Assembly (NCBI GenBank): GCA_029861535.1
Contig: JAOTZC010000008.1
Span: 1-64,000, forward strand
DNA: 64,000 nucleotides
Direction of reading: 5' to 3'
Origin: Gammaproteobacteria bacterium
Lineage (GTDB): Bacteria > Pseudomonadota > Gammaproteobacteria > Steroidobacterales > Woeseiaceae
A program made the translations under genes and the position numbers. Below, in pieces: positions 38,206 to 46,547 of the stretch; the stretch's first letter is position 1, and each line of letters opens with the position of its first letter. Below the pieces are notes generated by a model. That model searched no databases. It saw nothing but the letters and a program-made list of their open reading frames with translations, and was not told where the DNA came from.

Positions 38206-39521
38206 GCCCGACTGCCGGACTTCGAAGGCCGCCGGCGGCGGCGACGACGACGACGTGCTCGCGGTTTCGCATCGATCTGAAAACGCTCCGCACGATCATC
38301 GACGGACAGTGTCTGCGCCTCGGTCCAAAAGTCCGCAATTTCCTCATCGACCTTGCCGACGTCCGACAGTAGCATCATGAAATCGTAGGCCGCCCGGAAA
38401 CGACGGTGCTCGAGGAGGTTCATTGCCCGCCGGCCGCGCATCGTCTGGAAACGTGGCTGCAACGCCAGCATCTCACGCATCGGCACGGTAAAACGCCGCG
38501 GTATCGCGATTCTACGCTGCTGCTCGGATGATATTTCATACGCTGCAAGGCTGAGCGATTGCGCCTCGGACATTTTTTCTTCTGAACGGCGAATCGCCGC
38601 GATGCGTTTGATCGGCGCCCATAGGAATACTCCGAGCAGAAACATCGGTGTCACAGACTTGCCGGCTGCAACGCGGCGATCTGAATTCTGTAACGCGGCC
38701 TTAACAAACTCGACAAAAGTGTCGTCTTCGTTCAATTCCTGGTCAGTTGCCGGGAACATTTCGGCGAACAAGCCATGTTCACGTAACAAGTCGAATGTTT
38801 TTTCCGCATGTCCCGATTGGAACAGTTTCATAAACTCGTCAAATAGACGTGCGGCGGGAACATTCGTCAATAGACCAACGTTCTTGTGCATCGCGGCGAC
38901 AACACTGTCGTCAATCGTAAAGTCGAGCTTCGCCGCAAATCGGACCGCGCGCAGCATGCGCACCGGATCTTCACGCAATCGCTGCACCGGGTCGCCAATC
39001 AGAACGAGCCGACGACGTTCGATATCTTTTACGCCATCGGTGAAATCCCAGATGCTGAAGTCCGCAATATTGTAGTACAGCGCATTGCAGGTGAAATCAC
39101 GCCGCCAGACATCCTCGTCGATCGTGCCATAGACGTTATCGCGAAGGATGCGGCCTTCATCGTCGTGCGCGACATCATCGTCTTTGTGAATTGCCGCCGC
39201 CCGAAACGTCGCCGTCTCGATGATCTCGCGACCAAAGCGGATGTGCGCCAACCGAAATCGACGGCCAATAAGCCGGCAGTTGCTAAACAGCGAGCGCACC
39301 TCTTCCGGCGTCGCATTTGTCGCGATATCGAAATCTTTCGGATGCAGGCCAAGCAATGCATCACGCACACAGCCGCCGACCAGAAAAGCCTGGTAGCCAG
39401 ATTTGTGCAAGCGATACAACACCTTAAGCGCGCTGCCGGAAATATCGTTCCTGGAGACGGTATGAGCGGCGCGGGGAATGATCTTCGGCTTTTTGGAGCT
39501 CGGTTTCCCGCTGTTTTTCAA
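38202..39521 (-). CDS. pcnB: Poly(A) polymerase I
   Basis: A 439-residue nucleotidyltransferase that adds A tails to RNAs and so speeds their decay. The catalytic site is FLVGGCVRDALLGLHPKDFDIAT with the DxD pair, and RRDFTCNALYYNIADFSIWDFTDGV and RLREDPVRMLRAVRFAAKLDF mark the class II polA/CCA core. ERRRLVLIGDPVQRL and the C-terminal arginine-rich tail (RARRRRRRRRRPSKSG) are typical of PcnB rather than CCA-adding enzymes. It begins the pcnB-folK-dNK-panB-panC operon. Confidence 0.95.
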   Translation of the reverse strand: MKNSGKPSSKKPKIIPRAAHTVSRNDISGSALKVLYRLHKSGYQAFLVGGCVRDALLGLHPKDFDIATNATPEEVRSLFSNCRLIGRRFRLAHIRFGREIIETATFRAAAIHKDDDVAHDDEGRILRDNVYGTIDEDVWRRDFTCNALYYNIADFSIWDFTDGVKDIERRRLVLIGDPVQRLREDPVRMLRAVRFAAKLDFTIDDSVVAAMHKNVGLLTNVPAARLFDEFMKLFQSGHAEKTFDLLREHGLFAEMFPATDQELNEDDTFVEFVKAALQNSDRRVAAGKSVTPMFLLGVFLWAPIKRIAAIRRSEEKMSEAQSLSLAAYEISSEQQRRIAIPRRFTVPMREMLALQPRFQTMRGRRAMNLLEHRRFRAAYDFMMLLSDVGKVDEEIADFWTEAQTLSVDDRAERFQIDAKPRARRRRRRRRRPSKSGSRA

Positions 39522-39597
39522 ATGATTTTCCGCTTAAAGCTAGGATTAGCGGCCGTATGATACCAGCCCCTGCCAAACTGCGGCAGGACGGCTAGGC

Positions 39598-39625
39598 TTG
39601 AGGAACGCTAGAACGGTCTTATAAT
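39598..39625 (+). promoter_or_regulatory. Sigma-70 promoter of tRNA-Glu
   Basis: TTGAGG at 39598-39603, 16-base spacer, perfect TATAAT at 39620-39625, then a GC-rich discriminator (cgtcgcccc) as in stable-RNA promoters. The tRNA begins 32 bases after the -10 box. Confidence 0.75.
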
Positions 39626-39656
39626 ACGTCGCCCCGGCATGACCGGGACCGACTCC

Positions 39657-39732
39657 GCTCCCTTCGTCTAGTGGTTTAGGACGCCGCCCTCTCACGGCGG
39701 TAACAGGGGTTCGAATCCCCTAGGGAGTACCA
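39657..39732 (+). tRNA. tRNA-Glu (anticodon CTC)
   Basis: A complete 76-nt cloverleaf including an encoded CCA. The acceptor stem pairs gctccct (39657-39663) with agggagt (39722-39728). The anticodon stem is ccgcc (39684-39688) with ggcgg (39696-39700); the loop ctCTCac holds the anticodon at 39691-39693. The T arm is aggggttcgaatcccct and CCA is 39730-39732. The anticodon reads GAG. A terminator follows directly. Its 3' half recurs in degraded form at 44906-44958, and a shorter piece at 39894-39912. Confidence 0.97.
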
Positions 39733-39774
39733 GACAAACAGAAGGCCCGCCTTGCGCGGGTCTTTTTGTTTGTC
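39733..39774 (+). terminator. Terminator of tRNA-Glu
   Basis: A long hairpin right after the CCA end: outer arms gacaaac (39733-39739) and gtttgtc (39768-39774), inner GC stem cccgc/gcggg, with a run of five T on the descending arm. It can act as a rho-independent terminator. Confidence 0.85.
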
Positions 39775-39893
39775 TTGTTCTAGCTAGTTGAGATTTGAAC
39801 CCCTTGCGTTCGGTCCGACGCCGGCTTCGCCGGCCGACAGACGCACGAGCACCGCGAGTGCGCCCGCAGGGCGAGCCGCAGAAGCGGCGAGTC

Positions 39894-39912
39894 AATCCCC
39901 TAAGGAGTGCCA
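39894..39912 (+). repeat. Short degenerate copy of the tRNA-Glu 3' end
   Basis: aatcccctaaggagtgcca matches the last 19 bases of tRNA-Glu (39714-39732) except at two positions. It lies within a 595-base gene-free stretch (39776-40370) that also has GC-rich hairpins (gccggcttcgccggc near 39818-39836) and one dispersed repeat. It could be an old recombination scar. No gene is seen in the stretch. Confidence 0.7.
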
Positions 39913-40111
39913 TATTTATCAAAGAATTAGCTGCACGCAACTCGCAGGTTTTTCTTTTTCCAAAACCATTCCCAAACAAAAACAAGGTTGCCTTAACTCA
40001 TTCTGCGGTCCATACGGTTGGCATGAGAATGTTCGTTTGCAATTTTTTAGCAGGGGCTCGTTTACTCGAAAACGTGCATTTATGTGCAGGGCGGTTTCCG
40101 TTAGTTGCGTA

Positions 40112-40198
40112 ATGTCTGCTTTCGCCCAAAGCGGACACTCACTTCGGTCGAAATATGCTGTATTGACAGGCGGCTAACGGCCACAACTGGACGTTCGG
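40112..40198 (+). repeat. Dispersed intergenic repeat, short form
   Basis: Opens with a near-perfect hairpin atgtctgcttt-cgccc-aaagcggacac and ends in the tail ggcggctaacggcc...ggacgttc. The same opening and tail occur at 62513-62594, and the tail near 60865-60927, 63140-63165 and 63897-63930. No coding capacity. Confidence 0.75.
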
Positions 40199-40370
40199 CA
40201 ATTCGTATTACGACGAAATCATTCGATCAATTGAAGGCGTGGTCCAAACAGTCGGGATCAAGATGTAACGGGTCGGTGATACCGTGGGCTCGATTCCCAT
40301 CATCCGATCTACATACTGATAAGCATTTCCACTGATAGGATGGCATCCGGCCGACACCCATACTGGCAAC

Positions 40371-43049
40371 ATGGGCATTGTGTCCTACCAGCCCGACTGG
40401 CATGCCATCGCCAAGTTGGAGGTTTTCAGGGCACTCAAGGTCGGACGCGATGGACTCGACGAGGGTCAGGCTCGCGAGCGTCTCAAAAGCTACGGGCCAA
40501 ATCAGATGCCTCGCCGGCCGCCACCTTCGGTGCTCCAGATCGCTTTACGTCAGTTTCGCAGCCCCCTGATCTATCTGCTCGGTGCGGCGGCGCTGATCTC
40601 CATCTTCATGCATGAATACAAGGACGCCGCTTTCATAACCGGCGTACTGGTAATCAACGGGCTGATCGGGACGATCCAGGAAACGCGTGCCGAGCGTGCC
40701 AGCCAAGCTCTGCAACAATTGCTGCGCATCAACGGCACTGTACGTCGCAATGGCGAGGTTCAGGAAGTCGATGCCGAAATTATAGTTCCCGGAGACATCG
40801 TCTATCTCGAGTCTGGGAATCGCGTGCCGGCCGACATTCGTCTCGTGTCAAGTCAGGGGCTCGAAATTGACGAGTCATTGCTGACCGGCGAATCCGTACC
40901 GGTCAGCAAAGACGCGGACTGGATCGGCGAACCGGGTACCGTTCAAGCTGATCGCAAGAACATGGCGTACGCCGGTTCGATAATCGCTCGTGGCAGATCA
41001 CAAGGTGTCGTCGTTGCAACCGGCGCGTCGAGCTTCCTGGGTTCACTAGCCCTCGACGCGTTGAGCCCATCGGGAGGAAAACCGCCACTCGTCGAACGCA
41101 TGGAAGTATTCACCAAGCGTATAGCCATAGCCGTACTTGGCGCCGCAGCATTCATTGCGGCAGTGGGCATGCTGCTGGGTGGCTTCGAGATCCAGGAAAT
41201 GTTCTTGTTCGGCGTGGCGCTGGCCGTTTCCGCCGTCCCCGAAGGATTGCCGGTTGCGATGACCGTGGCGCTCGCAATTGGCGCAACGCGCATGGCCCGC
41301 CGCGGTGTCATCATTCGCCAGCTGGCGGCCGTCGAAGGACTCGGTAGCTGCACGCTGATCGCCACTGACAAGACAGGCACTCTGACCTGTAACGAGCTAA
41401 CCGTGAACGAGGTGCGGCTCCCGGATGGAAGTGTTTTTTCCGTGACCGGGCAGGGCTTTGCGCCTGAGGGCGAATTCCTGCTGGACGGGTCACCGTTGCG
41501 GCCCGACGGGGCAGCCAAACTTAGCAATCTCGCGCGCGCGAGCGTATTGTGCAACGAAGCGGAGTTGCACCGGCGCGATCATCATTATGTGTGGCGCGGT
41601 GATCCCACCGACGTCGCGATGCTGACGATGGCTTACAAGCTCGGCTGGCGCAAGGAAGACACACTCGTGCAGCTGCCCGAAGTCAACCGCATCCCTTTCG
41701 AACCCGAGAAGCAGTTTGCCGCAACGTACCATCTCGACGGCGAGGTGATGCGGGTCATGGTCAAGGGCGCCCCGGAATGCGTATTCGGGATGGTTACCGA
41801 TGATCCTGTGACGCTCGACCGCTTGAGACGAATGGCAGAAGAGATGGCCGCAGCAGGTTTTCGGGTGCTGGGACTTGCCGATGGCGTAGCCGCAACTGGC
41901 CTCGATCACCATCTCGCACCGCCAGAGCCGACGGACCTGCGCTGTCTTGGCTTGGTGGGAATGATCGATCCGTTGCGCCCGGGGGTGGTAAAAGCCATCG
42001 CCAACGTGCATAGAGCCGGTGTGCGAACGATCATGATTACAGGGGATCACCCCAAAACGGCATTGGCCATCGCGCAGCAACTCGGTCTCGCAGCAACGCC
42101 CAACCAGGTCGTTACCGGCCGCGAACTACAGGATGCCGTGCCGGAAGACTTGCCTCGCATCATTGCGAATGCCCGGGTGTTTGCGCGCGTCGCTCCGCAT
42201 CAGAAGTTACAAATCGTCGACGCAGCGCGTGCCCACGGTGATTTCGTTGCCGTTACGGGAGATGGCGTCAATGACGCGCCGGCATTGCAGGAGGCCAACA
42301 TCGGTGTTGCCATGGGTCGATCGGGTACGGACGTTGCCCGCGAAACCGCAGAGATGGTTATCGCCGACGATCACTTCGCGACGATTACGGCCGGTATCGA
42401 AGAAGGCCGCATCGCCTACGATAATATCCGCAACGTAATTTACCTGTTGATCTCCACCGGCGCAGCCGAAGTCGTGCTCGTCGCGCTGGCGCTGTCGACC
42501 GGGTCGCCATTGCCGTTGCTGCCCGTGCAGCTCCTTTGGCTGAATCTCGTCACGAACGGTATCCAGGATGTTGCACTGGCATTCGAATCCGGTGATGAGT
42601 CGATTCGTTGGAGAAAGCCAAGGCCGCCGAAAGAACCGATTTTCAATCAGCTGATGGTGGAGCGTACGGTGATCGCCGCGCTCTTCATGGGCGTCGTCGG
42701 TTTCGGCCTGTTCACGTGGGCGCTGGCAAACGGATGGAGCGAAGTCTCGGCACGCAATGCCCTACTGCTGTTGATGGTGCTCTTCGAAAATGTGCATATT
42801 TTCAATTGCCGCTCCGAAATCCGCTCCGTGTTCAGCCGCTCGCCACTCAAGAGTCCGGTCCTGATGATCGGAATGTTGCTGGCGTTCTCGGTACACGTCG
42901 CGATGCTGTACCTCCCCATCGGCTCGGCATTTCTGGCGACCGAAGCCGTCTCCGGCGATACCTGGATACTACTGCTCAGCCTCAGCCTGCCTGTTCTGCT
43001 TGTCATGGAACTGCACAAGCTCAGCTGGCGGCTGCGTCATAAAAACTGA
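40371..43049 (+). CDS. P2-type cation-transporting ATPase
   Basis: An 892-residue P-type ATPase of the SERCA/PMR1-like class. An N-terminal cation-ATPase domain precedes M1-M2. The actuator has TGES (SLLTGESVPVS). M4 has the ion-site sequence SAVPEGLPVAMT. The phosphorylation site is DKTGTLTCNELT, nucleotide binding uses VMVKGAPECVFG, and the hinge is TGDGVNDAPALQ. M6 reads NLVTNGIQDVALAFE, so the third position that is Asp in SERCA (NLVTDG) is Asn here. The ion could be Ca2+, Mn2+ or another cation; the motif alone does not decide. It is the largest gene of the segment bounded by the two tRNA-Glu sequences and has no partner subunit next to it. Confidence 0.92.
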   Translation: MGIVSYQPDWHAIAKLEVFRALKVGRDGLDEGQARERLKSYGPNQMPRRPPPSVLQIALRQFRSPLIYLLGAAALISIFMHEYKDAAFITGVLVINGLIGTIQETRAERASQALQQLLRINGTVRRNGEVQEVDAEIIVPGDIVYLESGNRVPADIRLVSSQGLEIDESLLTGESVPVSKDADWIGEPGTVQADRKNMAYAGSIIARGRSQGVVVATGASSFLGSLALDALSPSGGKPPLVERMEVFTKRIAIAVLGAAAFIAAVGMLLGGFEIQEMFLFGVALAVSAVPEGLPVAMTVALAIGATRMARRGVIIRQLAAVEGLGSCTLIATDKTGTLTCNELTVNEVRLPDGSVFSVTGQGFAPEGEFLLDGSPLRPDGAAKLSNLARASVLCNEAELHRRDHHYVWRGDPTDVAMLTMAYKLGWRKEDTLVQLPEVNRIPFEPEKQFAATYHLDGEVMRVMVKGAPECVFGMVTDDPVTLDRLRRMAEEMAAAGFRVLGLADGVAATGLDHHLAPPEPTDLRCLGLVGMIDPLRPGVVKAIANVHRAGVRTIMITGDHPKTALAIAQQLGLAATPNQVVTGRELQDAVPEDLPRIIANARVFARVAPHQKLQIVDAARAHGDFVAVTGDGVNDAPALQEANIGVAMGRSGTDVARETAEMVIADDHFATITAGIEEGRIAYDNIRNVIYLLISTGAAEVVLVALALSTGSPLPLLPVQLLWLNLVTNGIQDVALAFESGDESIRWRKPRPPKEPIFNQLMVERTVIAALFMGVVGFGLFTWALANGWSEVSARNALLLLMVLFENVHIFNCRSEIRSVFSRSPLKSPVLMIGMLLAFSVHVAMLYLPIGSAFLATEAVSGDTWILLLSLSLPVLLVMELHKLSWRLRHKN

Positions 43050-43151
43050 GCCACCAGTCCCTTGCCTCGACGTACCTCAGGTAGAACCTCAGCCTCCCAA
43101 GATGCTGACGCAGCTCTCTGCCCCGAAACAGATTTTCGCGATTTAAAGGTA

Positions 43152-43275
43152 GTGGTTGCTTTGGGTCATTCACTACCGATCGTCCCAAGTTTAGACGAAC
43201 GGCAGCCCTTAGTGGCTAAACGGACACTCGACCAGGGTCAATGTCCGCTTGCACCCGAAGCGGTCGTCTGGATCG
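43152..43275 (+). repeat. Dispersed intergenic repeat (long form plus short hairpin)
   Basis: Positions 43152-43231 align with the 80-base long form seen at 44814 and 63036 (ctttgggtcatt near the left end, aacggacactc at the right). Positions 43240-43270 add the short arm atgtccgcttgcacccgaagcgg. It takes up most of the 336-base gap between the ATPase and the VanZ-like gene; nothing else is seen there. Confidence 0.65.
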
Positions 43276-43385
43276 CTCGGCATGGCCTGTTTCTGATGGC
43301 AGCCAACAGCTGCCGTTCGGCTCGCCGCAATCGTTTCGATGGTACGGGTGGTAGCGCCCGCAAGTAGACAATCTAAGCACAATCG

Positions 43386-43760
43386 TCAAAGCGCGGTTAG
43401 TGCGGCTAATGCACCAAGTGCAGCGCCACATGCATTGATTAGCGCATCGGCAATACTCGGTGTCCGACCAGGACGATATTTCTGCAGGTATTCCATAAGC
43501 GCGCCGAATCCGGTTGCGACAGTAAATCCACCGAGCAATAAGGATAACGATGTGTCGAAAACCGAATCTAGCGAAAGAACGCACAGAAATGCGAAGAGCA
43601 TGTAGCTCGACAGGTGCCAAGCTGTCGGCAGCCAAAGGGGTGCTCGTGCAAACAGCCGGGTATCTCGCCGCAGCAAGGAAGCATATACGATCACAGCGGC
43701 GGTTCCACCAGTGAGCAATAAAACGAATATGTCGAAGAAGTGCATCTCTGGTTTGTTCAT
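43386..43760 (-). CDS. VanZ-like membrane protein
   Basis: A 124-residue four-helix membrane protein of the VanZ family. The conserved close is MEYLQKYRPGRTPSIADALINACGAALG, with the E, Q, GR, D and N positions of the family. An ATG at 43760 or one five codons later (43745) may be the start; neither has a clear Shine-Dalgarno sequence. Family members affect teicoplanin resistance or have unknown roles; no van genes are near. Its 5' end faces the prenyltransferase gene with only 57 bases between the two start codons. Confidence 0.82.
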   Translation of the reverse strand: MNKPEMHFFDIFVLLLTGGTAAVIVYASLLRRDTRLFARAPLWLPTAWHLSSYMLFAFLCVLSLDSVFDTSLSLLLGGFTVATGFGALMEYLQKYRPGRTPSIADALINACGAALGALAALTAL

Positions 43761-43817
43761 TTGACTACAGATAGAGTAGCCGTAGGCGAATTGAATGGCG
43801 AGCAGCAAGTTGTCGTA

Positions 43818-44732
43818 ATGGCTGGTTTTTGGCAGGGATTGTGGCGTCTGGCGGATCCGAAGATCAGCCTTACATCTGCAGCCTCCATGTATCTTGGTAT
43901 AGCCGTAGCGGCCACCGAAGGCCCACTTCCGTGGGGGTGGCTCGTGGTCACCGGACTCGCCTTCTTCTGCATGGAAGTCGCCAAGAACGCTTGGGGTGAC
44001 GTCTTTGATTACGACTCGGGAACGGACCTGGCTGTGGCGCCTGAAGATCGGACGGCGTTCTCGGGTGGCAAGCGTGTCATGGTCGATGAGCTACTTACGC
44101 GCGGACAAACCTGGAGAATCGCACTTGGCTTTGGTGCAACGGGTTTACTGCTCGGTGGGGCAATCGTGCTATTTCGTGAACCGGCAGCGTTGTGGATAGG
44201 GCTCCTCGGTATGTTTCTGGGCTGGTCTTATCACGGTCCGCCATTACGCTTTGCGTATCGTGGCCTCGGAGAGTTAGATGTTGTTATCGTCTACGGGCCA
44301 CTGATCGCGCTGGCGACCTATCTAATTGCTACACATCGGTTTTCAATGGATGTATTACTACTATCCCTGCCACTCGGTCTTTATATCGCTGGGTTTCTTT
44401 GGGTGAATGAATTTCCGGACTATGCGGCTGATCGTATATGCGGCAAATACAACCTGATCGTGCGGCTTGGACGACATCGTGCCAGCCGGTTGTTACCTGT
44501 GATTTATTTAGTCGCCGCGGGCATGACATTGTCATTGACGCAATTCGGGTTTTCGTTCGCGACCTTGGTTGGGCTCGTAGCTGCTGCCCCTGCCTTATTC
44601 GCGGTCATCGCTGTTTGGCGCAAACCGGAGACTTTCCATCGATACGTTCCGGCACAGCCGGCAGCGTTGTTGGCATTTTTGCTTTATTCTCTCGGAGCCG
44701 GAACCGGGGTAATCCTTGGCGGAATAGACTGA
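43818..44732 (+). CDS. UbiA-family prenyltransferase (MenA-like)
   Basis: A 304-residue integral-membrane prenyltransferase with about eight helices. The start is the ATG at 43818 (MAGFWQGLWRLADPKIS); upstream codons overlap the divergent VanZ gene. Both Asp-rich prenyl-diphosphate motifs are present: NAWGDVFDYDSGTD and NEFPDYAADRICGK. The arrangement resembles MenA (1,4-dihydroxy-2-naphthoate octaprenyltransferase), but no other menaquinone gene is visible, so the acceptor is unknown. Confidence 0.85.
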   Translation: MAGFWQGLWRLADPKISLTSAASMYLGIAVAATEGPLPWGWLVVTGLAFFCMEVAKNAWGDVFDYDSGTDLAVAPEDRTAFSGGKRVMVDELLTRGQTWRIALGFGATGLLLGGAIVLFREPAALWIGLLGMFLGWSYHGPPLRFAYRGLGELDVVIVYGPLIALATYLIATHRFSMDVLLLSLPLGLYIAGFLWVNEFPDYAADRICGKYNLIVRLGRHRASRLLPVIYLVAAGMTLSLTQFGFSFATLVGLVAAAPALFAVIAVWRKPETFHRYVPAQPAALLAFLLYSLGAGTGVILGGID

Positions 44733-44813
44733 TTTCGCTTTGTCGAGTGAATTAATCGCCTGGTTCGGCTCATGCTCGACTACCCGTTCCGGCTGTATAT
44801 GCAGAGCCAAGGC

Positions 44814-44893
44814 CATGTCCGCTTGGGGTCATTAGCTGCCCTTCAAGACTCTACCATCGCAGCGGCCGCTATCGAGAGTAAAGCGGACACTCA
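44814..44893 (+). repeat. Dispersed intergenic repeat, 80-base long form
   Basis: Aligns without gaps to 63036-63115, 68 of 80 positions identical by eye. The outer ends are inverted (atgtccgct at the left, agcggacac at the right), and an inner inverted pair ttagc/gccgcta lies between, so the whole could fold as a stepped hairpin. It abuts the tRNA-Glu fragment. Confidence 0.85.
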
Positions 44894-44905
44894 AGCGAAG
44901 TTTGC

Positions 44906-44958
44906 GACGCCGCCGTATATCGGCGGTAACATCGATTTGAATCCGGTACGGAGTACCA
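44906..44958 (+). pseudogene. Decayed tRNA-Glu, 3' half only
   Basis: Starts at the anticodon arm (gacgccgcc...ggcggtaac, stem identical to tRNA-Glu at 39657) but with loop gtatatc in place of ctCTCac. The T arm is damaged (atcgatttgaatccgg) and the end reads ggagtacca with CCA at 44956-44958. No D arm or acceptor 5' strand is found; the sequence before it belongs to the dispersed repeat. A terminator like that of the intact tRNA follows. It cannot make a working tRNA. Confidence 0.85.
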
Positions 44959-44971
44959 AACAAATGAAGAT

Positions 44972-44997
44972 GCCCGATCCTGCGGGCGTTTTTTTTG
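44972..44997 (+). terminator. Terminator behind the tRNA-Glu fragment
   Basis: Stem gcccg (44972-44976) with cgggc (44983-44987) followed by eight T (44989-44996). Flanking bases (accaaacaaatgaag... and ...tttgtttga) resemble those of the terminator of the intact tRNA-Glu, so it was probably copied together with the tRNA end. It may now end prenyltransferase transcripts. Confidence 0.85.
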
Positions 44998-45069
44998 TTT
45001 GATACTTCCTGGCAAGAATTCGGGCGCATTCGACAAAACGTGTGTGAATTTTCTCCCGAGCCAAATAAC

Positions 45070-46545
45070 TCAAATACCGCCCCCGGTCCTGAACCCACCG
45101 CGCCCCCTGGACGTCGAGCGTGACCGGCTGCGCGGCAGGCGAAAGCCACCACGATTGTTGCTTTGGCTGCGCCCCGGCCAGTGCCAGGTTGGGCGCGCGA
45201 TGTTCGGTCTTCTGCCCATCCGCGGTATACCACCACTACCGAAATCAGGCCACGCACCGGAGACGTCATTGTATCGCTGCTGACGTTTTAGTACGTCCCA
45301 TAGTGTATTGCCGCGCAACGCGCCGACCAGCACTTCGCGCATCATGTTCTTGATCAAATCGCCGTTGTTGAAACCTGATCGCAAATCGTCGTAGCGATTT
45401 CGCTTGAAGCGATGGCGCACCTGCTCAAGTTCCTGTACGCGCTTTACATGTGCCTGGTGTAATTCTCGACTACGCTCAAGTTCTATCTGATAGCTGTAGT
45501 TCTTCTCCCTAATGTGTCTTAGCTCATCGACGATAGCGTCGTCTTCTGTCGTCATCGTTGCTGATGCAAGACGTGTCAACTCGAGAATGTCGCGTTGCTC
45601 CATCGCTTCGGAAAGAATCTCCAGGCAGTTCGCGATGTAGCTATCCTCGCCGGCGGCAAAGCGGCTGAGCTCGTATTGCAATTTGTGGGCAGCCTGCTCT
45701 GCTTCGGCGATGTGTTCATCCAGCGCGTCCTGCTTGTTTTCGGCATCCACGAGTGCGGCACGCGCGTCGGTGACGCCGCCTTGGTCGGCTGCCGTGCGCT
45801 CGAGCGCCTGTAATGTCTCGACTTCTTTCTCTGCATCCCTTTGGACGCGCTCGGCATGATCTTTGAGCCTCTTGGGGATCTCAAGGAGCATCCAGTAGTT
45901 CGGGCGTGCGTCTTTGTAATTGCACAATTTTGCGACCCATGCATCCAACAACCGCGCCAGCGGATTGGCGCGGTAGTCGGAAGTGCCGTAGTGCCGTCGC
46001 CATAAGTACATAAACAATTCGTCGCCTTCGTAGGGCTCTCCTTTCTCGCGGCGATCCTCGACGGCGATTTCGGATTTTTCCATCGCACTGACCGCAATGG
46101 CATCGGCGTCGCGCGTTTTCTCGAGCTGCGCCTGAAAGGCCGGTTTGTCTTCCAGTTTCGTTTGCACGTCGGCTTCGCGCACGGCAAGCGTCTTTGCCGC
46201 AACGTCCACGGCGTCATGCATGGTCTCGCGGCGCGCTTCAAGCGAACTCAGATTCTGGCGCGCATCTATCGCATTCTGGTTCAATTCCACGAGTGCCGAC
46301 TCGCGTTGCGCCAGAGTATCTTTGACGCGGTGGTCCGCGGCATCGATGCGCCGTGCCAGTTCGCCCTGTTGAATCGCATCCAGTCGTATGCCCGCGAGTT
46401 GTTTCAGCGCCCGCGCCTCGCGCTGCCGATTTTGCGCCAGTGCATCGGAATTCACCTGCAGTTCGCGATCGAGCCGCTCGAGTTCGCGGCGCGCTGCCGT
46501 AAGCGTCGAACTCAGGTGCCCCAGGGTTTCGCGTCCGGACAACAC
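45070..46545 (-). CDS. Coiled-coil protein with RG-rich tail, unknown function (third gene of operon)
   Basis: A 491-residue protein I do not recognise. Residues 10-160 and 215-400 are predicted coiled coil by eye (LTAARRELERLDRELQVNSDALAQ, AERVQRDAEKEVETLQALERTAADQ). Between them lies a short globular part (DELFMYLWRRHYGTSDYRANPLARLLDAWVAKL). A conserved-looking helix region with NNGDLIKNMMREVLVGALRGNTLWDVLKRQQRY follows, and the tail is rich in Arg, Gly and Ser (RSRSRSTSRGRGGFRTGGG), possibly binding nucleic acid or lipid. It has no signal peptide or membrane span. Only two bases separate it from the gene before it, so it is surely in the same transcript. Confidence 0.8.
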   Translation of the reverse strand: MLSGRETLGHLSSTLTAARRELERLDRELQVNSDALAQNRQREARALKQLAGIRLDAIQQGELARRIDAADHRVKDTLAQRESALVELNQNAIDARQNLSSLEARRETMHDAVDVAAKTLAVREADVQTKLEDKPAFQAQLEKTRDADAIAVSAMEKSEIAVEDRREKGEPYEGDELFMYLWRRHYGTSDYRANPLARLLDAWVAKLCNYKDARPNYWMLLEIPKRLKDHAERVQRDAEKEVETLQALERTAADQGGVTDARAALVDAENKQDALDEHIAEAEQAAHKLQYELSRFAAGEDSYIANCLEILSEAMEQRDILELTRLASATMTTEDDAIVDELRHIREKNYSYQIELERSRELHQAHVKRVQELEQVRHRFKRNRYDDLRSGFNNGDLIKNMMREVLVGALRGNTLWDVLKRQQRYNDVSGAWPDFGSGGIPRMGRRPNIARPTWHWPGRSQSNNRGGFRLPRSRSRSTSRGRGGFRTGGGI

Positions 46546-46547
46546 GG

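Noticed and set aside
39692-39985. A 97-codon minus-strand frame ending in RGFEPLLPP
   Set aside because: Its end is the antisense of tRNA-Glu; such tRNA-derived frames are common annotation errors.
42608-43042. A 144-codon frame overlapping the end of the P-type ATPase
   Set aside because: It is an alternate frame of the well-supported ATPase C-terminal membrane domain and has no features of its own.
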